A DNA stretch of 39,489 nucleotides, taken from NCBI GenBank assembly GCA_009786685.1, contig WQRQ01000014.1, positions 1 through 39,489 of the forward strand, written 5' to 3'. A program made the position numbers and the translations under genes. The stretch comes from Defluviitaleaceae bacterium (GTDB taxonomy: Bacteria; Bacillota; Clostridia; Lachnospirales; WQUN01). Below, one piece after another: positions 1-7,526 of this stretch. The notes below the pieces were generated by a model, which made no database searches, was not told where the DNA came from, and worked only from the letters and a program-made list of their open reading frames with translations. Every line of letters starts with the position of its first letter. Position 1 is the first letter of the stretch.

Positions 1-606
1 CTCGTAGTCGGCGCGGGCTATGTCGTAGCTGCGGCGGGTGTTTGTTAGGTTTATCTCGGCGGCTGTAAGGGCTGCTTCCGCGCTTATAATGTGCATGTTT
101 GTGTTGTTTTCTAAGTTTGCGGCGGCCTCGGTGTACATGCGCCTGGTTTGCTCCAGCATGTTTGCGTTGCTTTGGCGGGCTACGTTTAGCTCGGCTCGCT
201 GTTGCCGTGGGGCGAGTACTGCGGTTTGGCGGATTGTTTCAAGCTCTGCTTGGCGTTGCGGGGGTAGTATTTCTGCCATTTGGCGGATTAGCTCCAGTTC
301 TACTTTTTGCTGCGCTATCATTAGGGTTAGGTCTTCGGTGTCGAGGGTGGCAAGGGTTTGGCCTGCTGTGACGACGTCACCTACCTCTACGTATACGCGC
401 TCGGTTAGAAAGCCGAGGGTGGAGTAGATGTTTCGGCTTTCTACGCTTTCTACCACGCCGCGTACGGTTAGGGTGTCGGGGGTTGTGGGGGGTGTTGCGC
501 GGCCTTCCGAGAAGGTGGTGGCTGCCGGTAGGGCATCGTTTGATGAGCAGGCGGCGAGTAGAATTGACAGGCAAATAATGCCAATTATGCAAAATATTTT
601 TTTCAT
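1..606 (-). CDS. HlyD/RND-type efflux adaptor lipoprotein, 3' end cut by window edge
   Basis: The frame is open from an ATG at 606 to the window edge, giving 202 residues without a stop. The protein starts with a lipoprotein signal (MKKIF... with lipobox LLAAC, Cys20), so it should be anchored to the outer face of the membrane. A biotinyl/lipoyl-like half follows, with the adaptor hallmark GVVESVESRNIYSTLGF and VEVGDVVTAGQTLATLDTEDL at about residues 47-85. After it comes a long Gln/Glu/Ala-rich helical stretch, the expected coiled-coil hairpin. The start has a GGAGG site about seven bases upstream. It is the last visible gene of the exporter operon. Known family members link an ABC or RND pump to its substrate path; the partner pump may be off-window or the exporter encoded upstream. 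The family call is firm; the substrate is unknown. Confidence 0.85.
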   Translation of the reverse strand, partial: MKKIFCIIGIICLSILLAACSSNDALPAATTFSEGRATPPTTPDTLTVRGVVESVESRNIYSTLGFLTERVYVEVGDVVTAGQTLATLDTEDLTLMIAQQKVELELIRQMAEILPPQRQAELETIRQTAVLAPRQQRAELNVARQSNANMLEQTRRMYTEAAANLENNTNMHIISAEAALTAAEINLTNTRRSYDIARADYE

Positions 607-657
607 GGGAAATTCCTCCGAATTGTTTGATTTTACCGGCTTTGCCGGGGTTGAGGA

Positions 658-707
658 GCGTTACTTTTCCGCTTTGCGCCAAAACACCACAAGCAGAAAA
701 GTAACGC
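658..707. repeat. Inverted repeat / stem-loop between the two adaptor genes
   Basis: AGCGTTACTTTTC at 657-669 is the exact reverse complement of GAAAAGTAACGCT at 696-708. After one mismatch, GCTT (671-674) pairs with AAGC (691-694). The loop is about 16 bases. There is no T-tract directly after it on the minus strand, so it looks more like an mRNA stability or partial-termination element inside the operon than a classical terminator. Confidence 0.6.
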
Positions 708-722
708 TTTTGGGTCGTTCTG

Positions 723-1349
723 TTATCGTAGCGGAATCCTCACCCGCGCATTAACTCCTATGAAATTATCGAGGATTATGTCGTCGTGTAGGGTAATTTC
801 TATCGGGATGAGGTGCGTGACACGTGTGAATGTCCCGCCTGTGTTAAAAAACATCGCTTGGCCTGTAAGCTCTGCGCCGGTTATGCGGGCGATTTCTGAG
901 ATGTAGCCCGTAAATTGCCGATTGCCGAAGGGGTCTATCGTAACATAAACTCGCTGGCCACGGTGAAGCCGCCCGATGTCGGTTTCTTCGATATTGGCCT
1001 GTATGTGGATGTTGTTTATGTCGCCTATCACGGCGAGGTTATCCATGGGCGATACCTGCTGGTCTTGGCGTGCGTTTGTGTGCAGGACGATTCCGTCGAA
1101 GGGGGCGCGCATTGTTTCGCCGTTTTCTACCCAGCCTATTATTTCGTTTTCGGCTACGTAGCGGCCTTCGTATAATGTAAAGCGTTCCAGCGTGCCGGGG
1201 ATGTTTGGTGCTATTCCTACCAGCGTCGTGGTTACGCGGGCGTTGTCGGTGGTTAGATAGCCCGTGCTTCGCCATATAAAGTATATTCCTGTTGCTGCAC
1301 CCCCTGCAAGTAGCAGGGTGATTACCAAGATAATTATAAATTTTTTCAT
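723..1349 (-). CDS. Short HlyD/EmrA-like membrane fusion protein
   Basis: This 208-residue protein has one N-terminal membrane helix (residues 3-27, IIILVITLLLAGGAATGIYFI). The extracytoplasmic part has the features of membrane fusion proteins: YLTTDNARVTTTLVGIAPNIPG at about 32-53, typical of the EmrA/HlyD barrel-sandwich start, then MRAPFDGIV at about 80 and IQANIEETDIGRLHRGQRV at about 116-134. The coiled-coil hairpin normally inserted between the two lipoyl halves is missing; the halves are joined almost directly, which explains the short length (typical members exceed 330 residues). It sits between the ABC exporter genes and a second adaptor lipoprotein, so it probably serves the same efflux system. 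A compact adaptor is the best reading because no frame break is visible. Confidence 0.8.
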   Translation of the reverse strand: MKKFIIILVITLLLAGGAATGIYFIWRSTGYLTTDNARVTTTLVGIAPNIPGTLERFTLYEGRYVAENEIIGWVENGETMRAPFDGIVLHTNARQDQQVSPMDNLAVIGDINNIHIQANIEETDIGRLHRGQRVYVTIDPFGNRQFTGYISEIARITGAELTGQAMFFNTGGTFTRVTHLIPIEITLHDDIILDNFIGVNARVRIPLR

Positions 1350-1398
1350 GCTGCTTCCTTTCTAAGTAGGAGCTCTGCCCCTACTACCCCGCCGCTAC

Positions 1399-1460
1399 AA
1401 CGGGCAAAGCCCGTTTCCGCTTCCTCGGCTTTGCCTCCGGGGCGCGCTTTGCGCGTTTTT
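1399..1460. repeat. Intergenic palindromes, copy A of a GGGCAAAGCCC repeat
   Basis: The spacer between the exporter and the short adaptor holds AACGGGC-aaa-GCCCGTT (1399-1415) and a second palindrome, GCGCGC-ttt-GCGCG, near 1443-1454. The first, with its flank CGCTAC...TTTCCGCT, recurs almost exactly at 3363-3389. They are small GC-rich hairpins inside an operon. Confidence 0.55.
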
Positions 1461-1461
1461 G

Positions 1462-3312
1462 TTATGCTGCGAACTGCGAGTTGTATAAGTCCGCGTAAAA
1501 GCCTTTTTGCTCTAATAAATTTTGGTGGCTGCCTTGCTCTATTATGTCGCCTTCCTTCATTACAAAGATGACGTCGGCGTCTTTTATTGTGGATAGGCGG
1601 TGTGCGATTACAAAGGATGTGCGGCCTCGCATTAGCTCTTTCATCGCGCCTTGGATTAGCACCTCGGTGCGGGTGTCAATGGAAGACGTCGCCTCGTCGA
1701 GTATAAGAATCGCGGGATTTTTTAGGATTACTCGGGCTATGGTAAATAGCTGCTTTTGCCCCTGCGAAATATTAGACGCTTCCTCATTAAGAATCATATT
1801 GTACCCACCCGGCAACGAGCGTATGAATTTATGGCAGTGGGCGGCTTTTGCTGCTGCGATTACTTCTTCGTCGGTGGCGTTTGGTGAGCCGTAGCGGATG
1901 TTTTCCATTATCGTGGCGTTGTACAGCCATGTGTCTTGTAACACCATGCCGAAGATTTGCCGTAGCTCGGCTCGTGAAAATTCCGTGGAATCTATACCGT
2001 CTATCAAAATTTTGCCACCGTTTAGCTCGTAGAAGCGCATGAGCAGCTTAACAACCGTAGTTTTACCCGCGCCCGTAGGGCCGACGATGGCGATTTTTTG
2101 CCCCGATTTAACTTCCTTTGAGAAGTCGTGCAAAATAATTTTGTCTGGGTTGTAGCCGAAGCGTACGTTTTGGAAGCTTACGCGGCCTTCGTATTTATCT
2201 TTGTGGGCAGAGGTGACGGGGTCGGGGACTTCTTCCTCTTCTTCGAGGAATTCGAACACGCGCTCGGCGGCGGCTACCGTGCCTTGCAGCATATTGCCCG
2301 CCACGCCGATTTCTGCCAAAGGCTGGGTAAAGGTTTGGATGTACTGGATAAACGCCTGTACGTCACCGATGGTGATGGCGCGTTGTACCACGAGCCATCC
2401 GCCCATTACCGTAACCAACACATAGCCAAGGTTGCCCACCAGCCCAAAAATCGGCTCTACTATGTTTTGCATAAACTGCGCCTTCCAACCCGCCGAGCGT
2501 ACGTCCTTGTTTGCGGTTTTAAACTTTGTGAGTGCGTCCTGCTCGCCGTTGTAGGCGCGTACTACATTGTGGGAGCCGTATGTTTCTTCTACTATGCCGT
2601 TAAGCTTGCCCAGGGCTTCTTGTTGCTTGCTGAAAAATACATGGGATTTGTTAAGCACCATCATCATAATCCCCATGGAAATCGGAATTACGACCAATGC
2701 CGCCGCAGTCATTGTAATGCTAATCGAAAGCATCATCACCAGCGTACCGACGATGGTAGTAGCCGCAGAAATCAACTGCGTAAGGTTTGTACTAAGGGTT
2801 TGGCTAATCATATCCACGTCGTTTGTCATGCGGGAAAGGACTTCGCCCTGCGAACGTGTATCGTAGTAGTTAATAGGAAGCTTGTGCATTTTTTCGGAAA
2901 TCTTCTCGCGCAGCTCGTAGGTAACTTTTACGGAAAGCCGCGCCATGATTAGCTCTTGGAAGAAGTTGCAAAGCGCGCTTACGATATACAGTATTATCAA
3001 AATCATCGTGAGGTTGCCCATGCGTCGGAAATCCGTCAGCAAACCCGTACCCATCCAGTGCGCTACGATTCCGTCAACGAGCGTTGTTGTGACGCGCCCC
3101 ATAACACGTGGACCTATTACCGCAAAAACCGTGGATACTATCGCGAGGATTGTTACCACCATGAGGGCTACCCGCTGCGGGGCGAGGTGGGTGATTAGCT
3201 TTCGGATTGTTTTGGAGGGGTCTTTGGCTTTTTCTGCTACGCCTTGGCCGCCAAAGCCCATCATATCCGCGCCGCTATCGTCGCGCTCTTGCTTGTGTTC
3301 GTGTTCGTTCAT
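1462..3312 (-). CDS. ABC exporter half-transporter, catalytic subunit of a heterodimer
   Basis: A 616-residue fused membrane/ATPase subunit. The transmembrane domain spans about residues 40-345 with six helices. In the nucleotide-binding domain I see Walker A GPTGAGKT (411-418), Q-loop Gln459, Walker B ILILDE (535-540) with the catalytic Glu540, and switch His571. The signature is ISQGQ (515-519), not LSGGQ. In heterodimeric exporters such as TM287/TM288 and LmrCD the subunit with intact Walker B and His carries exactly this kind of altered signature, which faces the degenerate ATP site. The neighbour at 3411-5159 supplies the matching defects. The N-terminal 30 residues are a charged, Gly-rich cytoplasmic extension. 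It probably exports drugs, lipids or peptides; the substrate is not readable. Confidence 0.92.
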   Translation of the reverse strand: MNEHEHKQERDDSGADMMGFGGQGVAEKAKDPSKTIRKLITHLAPQRVALMVVTILAIVSTVFAVIGPRVMGRVTTTLVDGIVAHWMGTGLLTDFRRMGNLTMILIILYIVSALCNFFQELIMARLSVKVTYELREKISEKMHKLPINYYDTRSQGEVLSRMTNDVDMISQTLSTNLTQLISAATTIVGTLVMMLSISITMTAAALVVIPISMGIMMMVLNKSHVFFSKQQEALGKLNGIVEETYGSHNVVRAYNGEQDALTKFKTANKDVRSAGWKAQFMQNIVEPIFGLVGNLGYVLVTVMGGWLVVQRAITIGDVQAFIQYIQTFTQPLAEIGVAGNMLQGTVAAAERVFEFLEEEEEVPDPVTSAHKDKYEGRVSFQNVRFGYNPDKIILHDFSKEVKSGQKIAIVGPTGAGKTTVVKLLMRFYELNGGKILIDGIDSTEFSRAELRQIFGMVLQDTWLYNATIMENIRYGSPNATDEEVIAAAKAAHCHKFIRSLPGGYNMILNEEASNISQGQKQLFTIARVILKNPAILILDEATSSIDTRTEVLIQGAMKELMRGRTSFVIAHRLSTIKDADVIFVMKEGDIIEQGSHQNLLEQKGFYADLYNSQFAA

Positions 3313-3338
3313 GCCTTCGCCACCTCCTCATTATTAAT

Positions 3339-3410
3339 GGGGGCTACGCCCCCAAGCCCCCTCGCTACACGGGCAAAGCCCGTTTCGCTCCCGCTCCCGC
3401 GGCATCGCGC
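3339..3410. repeat. Intergenic palindromes, copy B of the GGGCAAAGCCC repeat
   Basis: The gap between the two ABC genes contains three hairpins: GGGGGC-tac-GCCCCC (3339-3353), ACGGGC-aaa-GCCCGT (3369-3383) and ATCGCGC-tta-GCGCGAT near 3394-3411. The middle one shares its flanks with copy A at 1393-1421 (CGCTAC before, TTTCGCT after). This is a short dispersed-repeat pattern rather than a single terminator. Confidence 0.55.
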
Positions 3411-5159
3411 TTAGCGCGATGGGTTGATTTCATCTTCCGATAGTTGGGAAGCCGCTATTTCTTTGTATATGTCGCAGGTTTTCATTAGGTTGCGATGATT
3501 GCCTATACCTGCGATTTTGCCATGGTCGAGGACTAAAATTTGGTCTGCGTCCATGATGGAAGAAACTCGCTGCGCTATCACAATCGTAGTTTTATCGCCC
3601 ATTTTTTCCTTGAGCGCGGCGCGAAGAAGCGCGTCGGTTTTAACGTCCAATGCAGAAAAGCTATCATCAAACAAATTAATCGGCGCGTCCTTGACCAATG
3701 CCCGCGCAATAGAAAGCCGCTGCCGTTGCCCTCCCGAGAAGTTAGACCCGCCCTGCGCTACGTTTGCGTCGTAGCCCTCGGGCTTGGAGGCGATAAATGC
3801 CTCGGACTGCGAGATTTCTACGGCGGTTTTTATTTTTTCTTCCGTTGCGTCTTTGTCTGCGTATAGAAGATTGGAGTGGATTGTGCCTGTAAAAAGCGAG
3901 GCTTTTTGTGCTACATAGCCGATTTTGTGGTGGAGTTCTTCCTTGTGGGCGTCGCGAATGTCTACGCCGCCGACGTAAATGCCGCCGCTTGTTACGTCAA
4001 AGAATCGGAGCAGTAATTTGAAAATCGTGGTTTTTCCTTCGCCCGTCGCGCCTATGATGGCGGTGGTTTCGCCCGGGCGGGCGGTGAATGAGATGTTTTC
4101 CAGCACGTTTTCGTCGTCTTCTTGCGCGTCGGGGTATTTGAAGGTCACGTCCCTAAATTCCACCGTGCCGACAAAATTATCGGGGAAGGGGGTTGGGTCT
4201 TTTTTGTAAGCGATACAGCCCTCGGTTTGCAAAACTTCATTAATACGTCCCATGCTAACCACGGCGCGTGGCACAAAAATAAACATCATGGAAATCATAA
4301 GAAAGGAAAATATAATCAACATGCCGTATTGCAAAAATGCAAAAATATCACCGACATCGGCGCGGAAAGCCGACACCTGCTGCGCACCCACCCAAACAAT
4401 AAGCGCGGTAGTCAAATTTAAAACCAGCGAAATTATCGGTGTCATAAACGCAAAGGTTTGGTTAACAAAACGCTCGGTATGGGCGAGGTCTTGGTTGGCT
4501 TTCGCAAACCGCCCCTTTTCAAAGCCCTGTGTGGAAAACGCCCGTACTACCAAAATCCCGCTCAAATTCTCTCGAGAAACCTGGTTTACACGGTCTATCA
4601 AATCCTGCCACTTTTTATACTTAGGCAGCGCGACAAAAAACAAAACCCCCATAAGCGCGAGCATAATTATCGTGGCCGCCAAAACAATCCAGGCCAAATC
4701 TGTGCTGCGCTCCAGCCCGCGTATAATGCCGCCGACAGCAATAATCGGAGAATAAATTAGCAGCCTAATCGCCATCATAAGCGTATTTTGCACCTGCATA
4801 ATATCGTTTGTAGTCCGCGTAATCAGCGACGATGTATTAAAACGGCTAATCTCCGCCTCAGAAAAACTAAGCACCTTTTCATAAACTGCTTCACGCAGGT
4901 CGTTAGACACGCCTATGGCCGTACGCGCCGTAAAAAAGCCTGTAATAATCGCAAAAAACACGCTAAGAAAAGTAAGCCCAAGCATAATCAACCCATTGCG
5001 CCAAATCACAGGCAAATGCCCCGGCAAAACGCCGTCATTGACGATATCCGCCATAAAACCCGGCAATATCAGCGCGATATAGGCCTCCACGGCAAGGAAA
5101 ATCAACACCGCAAACAACATACCGCTGTACGGCTTTAGGTACTCCAAAAATTTATTCAT
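3411..5159 (-). CDS. ABC exporter half-transporter, degenerate-site subunit of a heterodimer
   Basis: A 582-residue fused membrane/ATPase subunit with six helices in residues 12-300 and an ATPase domain from about 330. Walker A GATGEGKT (370-377) and signature FSGGQ (474-478) are intact. The Walker B Glu is replaced by Asp499 (NLFDD) and the switch His by Gln530 (IAQRVSS). These are the known marks of the non-hydrolysing site in heterodimeric exporters, and they pair with the altered ISQGQ of the 616-residue neighbour. The gene starts four bases after the tetR stop and precedes its partner in the operon, so the two should form one pump. The start ATG at 5159 follows a GAGGTAGAG site overlapping the tetR end. 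Confidence 0.92.
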   Translation of the reverse strand: MNKFLEYLKPYSGMLFAVLIFLAVEAYIALILPGFMADIVNDGVLPGHLPVIWRNGLIMLGLTFLSVFFAIITGFFTARTAIGVSNDLREAVYEKVLSFSEAEISRFNTSSLITRTTNDIMQVQNTLMMAIRLLIYSPIIAVGGIIRGLERSTDLAWIVLAATIIMLALMGVLFFVALPKYKKWQDLIDRVNQVSRENLSGILVVRAFSTQGFEKGRFAKANQDLAHTERFVNQTFAFMTPIISLVLNLTTALIVWVGAQQVSAFRADVGDIFAFLQYGMLIIFSFLMISMMFIFVPRAVVSMGRINEVLQTEGCIAYKKDPTPFPDNFVGTVEFRDVTFKYPDAQEDDENVLENISFTARPGETTAIIGATGEGKTTIFKLLLRFFDVTSGGIYVGGVDIRDAHKEELHHKIGYVAQKASLFTGTIHSNLLYADKDATEEKIKTAVEISQSEAFIASKPEGYDANVAQGGSNFSGGQRQRLSIARALVKDAPINLFDDSFSALDVKTDALLRAALKEKMGDKTTIVIAQRVSSIMDADQILVLDHGKIAGIGNHRNLMKTCDIYKEIAASQLSEDEINPSR

Positions 5160-5163
5160 ATCT

Positions 5164-5736
5164 CTACCTCTTTTTTATCATGTCCAAGCAGTCGTAAAAG
5201 GATGTTGCAAGCTCGTCAATTTGTGATTCTTCGCCATTTGTGGCGTAGAGTTCTTCTGTAAAGCCGCTTGATGCCCAAAAGACAAATTTGTACAGCGGGT
5301 TTGTTCCTATTTCAGAAAATACAATTTCGTTTAAACGATTGTAGTCTTCTATAAAGCTTTGCTCTATTTCTGTGGCTATGTCGGGGTCTCTTTCGCTTGT
5401 CATGCTATTTACAAAGCTGATAAGCCCGGGATGTTTTTTTATGGCTTCCACCTGAATTTCCACCGCGATTTTAATTTTTTCAAAAAAATCAGTGATATCG
5501 GGCGGGAGTTTTTCATTTATTTCTTTGGTAAGCTTCTCATGTATTACACTAAGCAAATAAAGGTAAAGATTTTTTTTGCTGCCGAAATAATAAGTAATCA
5601 TGCCCTTTGTAATGCCTGCGCTCTGCGCGATATCGGATAGCGAAGCCTTACGATACCCCTGCTTGCCAAATACAGAAAGCGCGGCATTGATAATATGGCT
5701 TTGTTTTTCTGCACGTATGTTAAAGAAGTTTTCCAT
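5164..5736 (-). CDS. TetR/AcrR family regulator of the exporter operon
   Basis: A 190-residue protein. The N-terminal 55 residues form the TetR DNA-binding fold: IINAALSVFGKQGY, then SLSDIAQSAGITKGMITYYF at about 36-55, then GSKKNLYLYLL. The C-terminal helical part is the ligand/dimer domain and is not recognisable by itself. It is the first gene of the minus-strand efflux operon, four bases before the first ABC gene, so autoregulation of the pump is the natural inference. The start has an AAGGGGGT site (complement of 5744-5751). Confidence 0.9.
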   Translation of the reverse strand: MENFFNIRAEKQSHIINAALSVFGKQGYRKASLSDIAQSAGITKGMITYYFGSKKNLYLYLLSVIHEKLTKEINEKLPPDITDFFEKIKIAVEIQVEAIKKHPGLISFVNSMTSERDPDIATEIEQSFIEDYNRLNEIVFSEIGTNPLYKFVFWASSGFTEELYATNGEESQIDELATSFYDCLDMIKKR

Positions 5737-5786
5737 TAGCGTAACCCCCTTGTCCGTGATGTCTTAGCCGATTCGTATTGACCGCT

Positions 5787-5837
5787 CTTGACAATGGCGA
5801 TTATAATGTATACCATAATGGGAGAGTCAAGGGGGTT
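5787..5837. promoter_or_regulatory. Divergent tetR/merR promoter region with long spacers
   Basis: On the minus strand TTGACT (5825-5830) and TATAAT (complement of 5800-5805) are 19 bp apart. On the plus strand TTGACA (5788-5793) and CATAAT (5814-5819) are 20 bp apart. Spacers of 19-20 bp are the hallmark of promoters twisted open by MerR regulators, and a MerR gene starts at 5841. Both divergent genes also use the same ribosome-site sequence, AACCCCCTTG (5743-5752) mirrored by CAAGGGGGTT (5828-5837). Confidence 0.55.
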
Positions 5838-5840
5838 TTT

Positions 5841-6623
5841 ATGAAAAATAAAAAAAAGTTGCTTTCCATCGGTGAGCTGTCAAAATTAACGGGCGTGGGG
5901 ATAAAATCACTGCGCTACTACGAGCGGATTAACGTGCTAAAACCCGCCCATGTATCGCCCGAGACAGGCTACAGATACTACACACTCGACCAAACACGCC
6001 TCGTAGAAATGATAATGTTTTGCATAGCAATGGACTTGCCACTGTCGGAGATGGCAAAATTTACAGACGCCGACGGCATAATGGATATCAGAGAATTTTT
6101 CAAAAAATGCCGCTTTGCAGCGGAGGTAAAATTAAAATTACTGCAAAAAGGATTAAGTTTGCTTGACATAGTAGAGCATGAGATGGATTTGGCAGAGCAG
6201 CACAAAATCGGCCAAATATACACCCGCGACCTGCCCGCGCAAATTTTTCACACAATGCCCTGCGGGGATTCTTTGCAAGAGGCAAATTTCTTCGAAATGC
6301 TGACATCCTCATGGGACAACATCCCATACGCAGAAGACGACTACGGCATGTACGAGTACGGCACACTGTGGCAAGACAATATGTACAGTATCTTCATAGA
6401 AGTCCCCGAAAAAACAGAAAACACAATAATCACCCCGGCGGGAAGATACCACTGCATTCAAAACGAAGAAAGCCAAATAGAAAACGCCGCCGAAATATTC
6501 AAAGAACATATCAGCGGCAAATTTTTGGCAATAGAAACGGAAATATTCACAAGCAGACAAAACGTAACAAAACCTATAAATGAGCTGCGGGTTATTCCTT
6601 CTACCGCTGGTTTACTTCCTTAA
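5841..6623 (+). CDS. MerR family regulator with C-terminal effector-binding domain (BmrR-like)
   Basis: 260 residues from the ATG at 5841, which follows an AAGGGGG site; an in-frame TTG at 5778 lies inside the promoter and is rejected. Residues about 7-75 are the MerR helix-turn-helix and wing: LLSIGELSKLTGVGIKSLRY, then YYERINVLKP and GYRYYTLDQ. A linker helix follows, and the last 150 residues resemble the GyrI/BmrR drug-binding module (IFIEVPEKTENTIITPAGRY region). Multidrug-sensing MerR proteins activate efflux genes from long-spacer promoters. The divergent tetR-ABC operon has exactly such a promoter, so it is the likely target. Confidence 0.88.
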   Translation: MKNKKKLLSIGELSKLTGVGIKSLRYYERINVLKPAHVSPETGYRYYTLDQTRLVEMIMFCIAMDLPLSEMAKFTDADGIMDIREFFKKCRFAAEVKLKLLQKGLSLLDIVEHEMDLAEQHKIGQIYTRDLPAQIFHTMPCGDSLQEANFFEMLTSSWDNIPYAEDDYGMYEYGTLWQDNMYSIFIEVPEKTENTIITPAGRYHCIQNEESQIENAAEIFKEHISGKFLAIETEIFTSRQNVTKPINELRVIPSTAGLLP

Positions 6624-6702
6624 ATCTACCACCAGCTTCTTGTTTATTATAATGTTGGACTATAAAATGATGATATATTTAATCAGTCGGAAGGGGTTTA
6701 TA

Positions 6703-7521
6703 ATGGATATTGAAAAAATGGGGAAATTTATTTCGGAATTGCGGAAATCAAATCAGATGACACAAAAAGATTTGGCTGCAAAGCTAAATATTAGCGACAA
6801 GGCGGTATCGAAATGGGAACGTGGCTTGAGTTGTCCGGACATTTCACTTTTATCACCCATAGCAGATATTTTCAGCATTACGACAAACGAGTTATTAAAC
6901 GGTGAGAGAATAGGTACAGAAGCAGTAAGTGTCGAAGTAGGTGTTGTCAACGCTCTAAAGTATGCCGACAAAGCCGCAGGGTTTAAAACCCAATCATTTC
7001 AAAACATCTTTGCAATAGCTTTCTCAATAATGCTTCTGCTCGGTATTATTGTGTGTTCAATCGTTGATTTGGCAATATCAAATTCATTCACATGGTCGTT
7101 GATACCAATAAGCGCGATAGTATTTGCATGGTGTTCATTTTTCCCTGTCATTAAGTACGGCGTAAAAGGAATCACCGGCTCATTGATAGTGTTAAGTGCT
7201 TTGATTATACCTTATTTAATTGTTCAAAATTCCTTAATAGATGCTCAGATTTTACCCATTGGCATCAGGATGTCTGTGGTTGCCATTGTTTTTATGTGGA
7301 CTGTATTCGTAGTGTTTAAGGTGCTTAAATCGAAAAAACTGATAGCGTCTGCCGTTTCGCTATTGTTGGCTATACCGGTGTCTTTGCTGATAAACCTAAT
7401 ACTTTCGAGGATAACCGGAGAGCCGATGTTTGATGTCTGGGATGCAATGTCTTTTTCGATAATAGTTGTAGTTGCAGGTGTACTCTTGTTTATAGATTAT
7501 TGCAAGAGAAATCGAGCGTGA
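6703..7521 (+). CDS. XRE-type helix-turn-helix protein with C-terminal membrane domain
   Basis: 272 residues from the ATG at 6703, preceded by GGAAGGGG. The frame is open further upstream, but that part overlaps the end of the merR gene and has no start signal. Residues 4-60 are a Cro/C1-type helix-turn-helix (FISELRKSNQMTQKDLAAKL, ISDKAVSKWERGLSCPD). From about residue 100 the protein is almost entirely hydrophobic, with about six to seven predicted helices and short charged loops. Such DNA-binding membrane proteins are common in Bacillota; the signal is unknown. Its AT content is higher than that of its neighbours. It converges on murA with a five-base gap and no visible terminator. Confidence 0.82.
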   Translation: MDIEKMGKFISELRKSNQMTQKDLAAKLNISDKAVSKWERGLSCPDISLLSPIADIFSITTNELLNGERIGTEAVSVEVGVVNALKYADKAAGFKTQSFQNIFAIAFSIMLLLGIIVCSIVDLAISNSFTWSLIPISAIVFAWCSFFPVIKYGVKGITGSLIVLSALIIPYLIVQNSLIDAQILPIGIRMSVVAIVFMWTVFVVFKVLKSKKLIASAVSLLLAIPVSLLINLILSRITGEPMFDVWDAMSFSIIVVVAGVLLFIDYCKRNRA

Positions 7522-7526
7522 ACGAA

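Noticed and set aside
2128-2952. 274-codon plus-strand frame opposite the ABC exporter gene
   Set aside because: It is the antisense shadow of a well-conserved transporter and its protein is His/Tyr-rich without family features.
5778-5840. Upstream TTG start for the MerR gene
   Set aside because: It lies inside the promoter boxes and has no ribosome site, whereas the ATG at 5841 has AAGGGGG.
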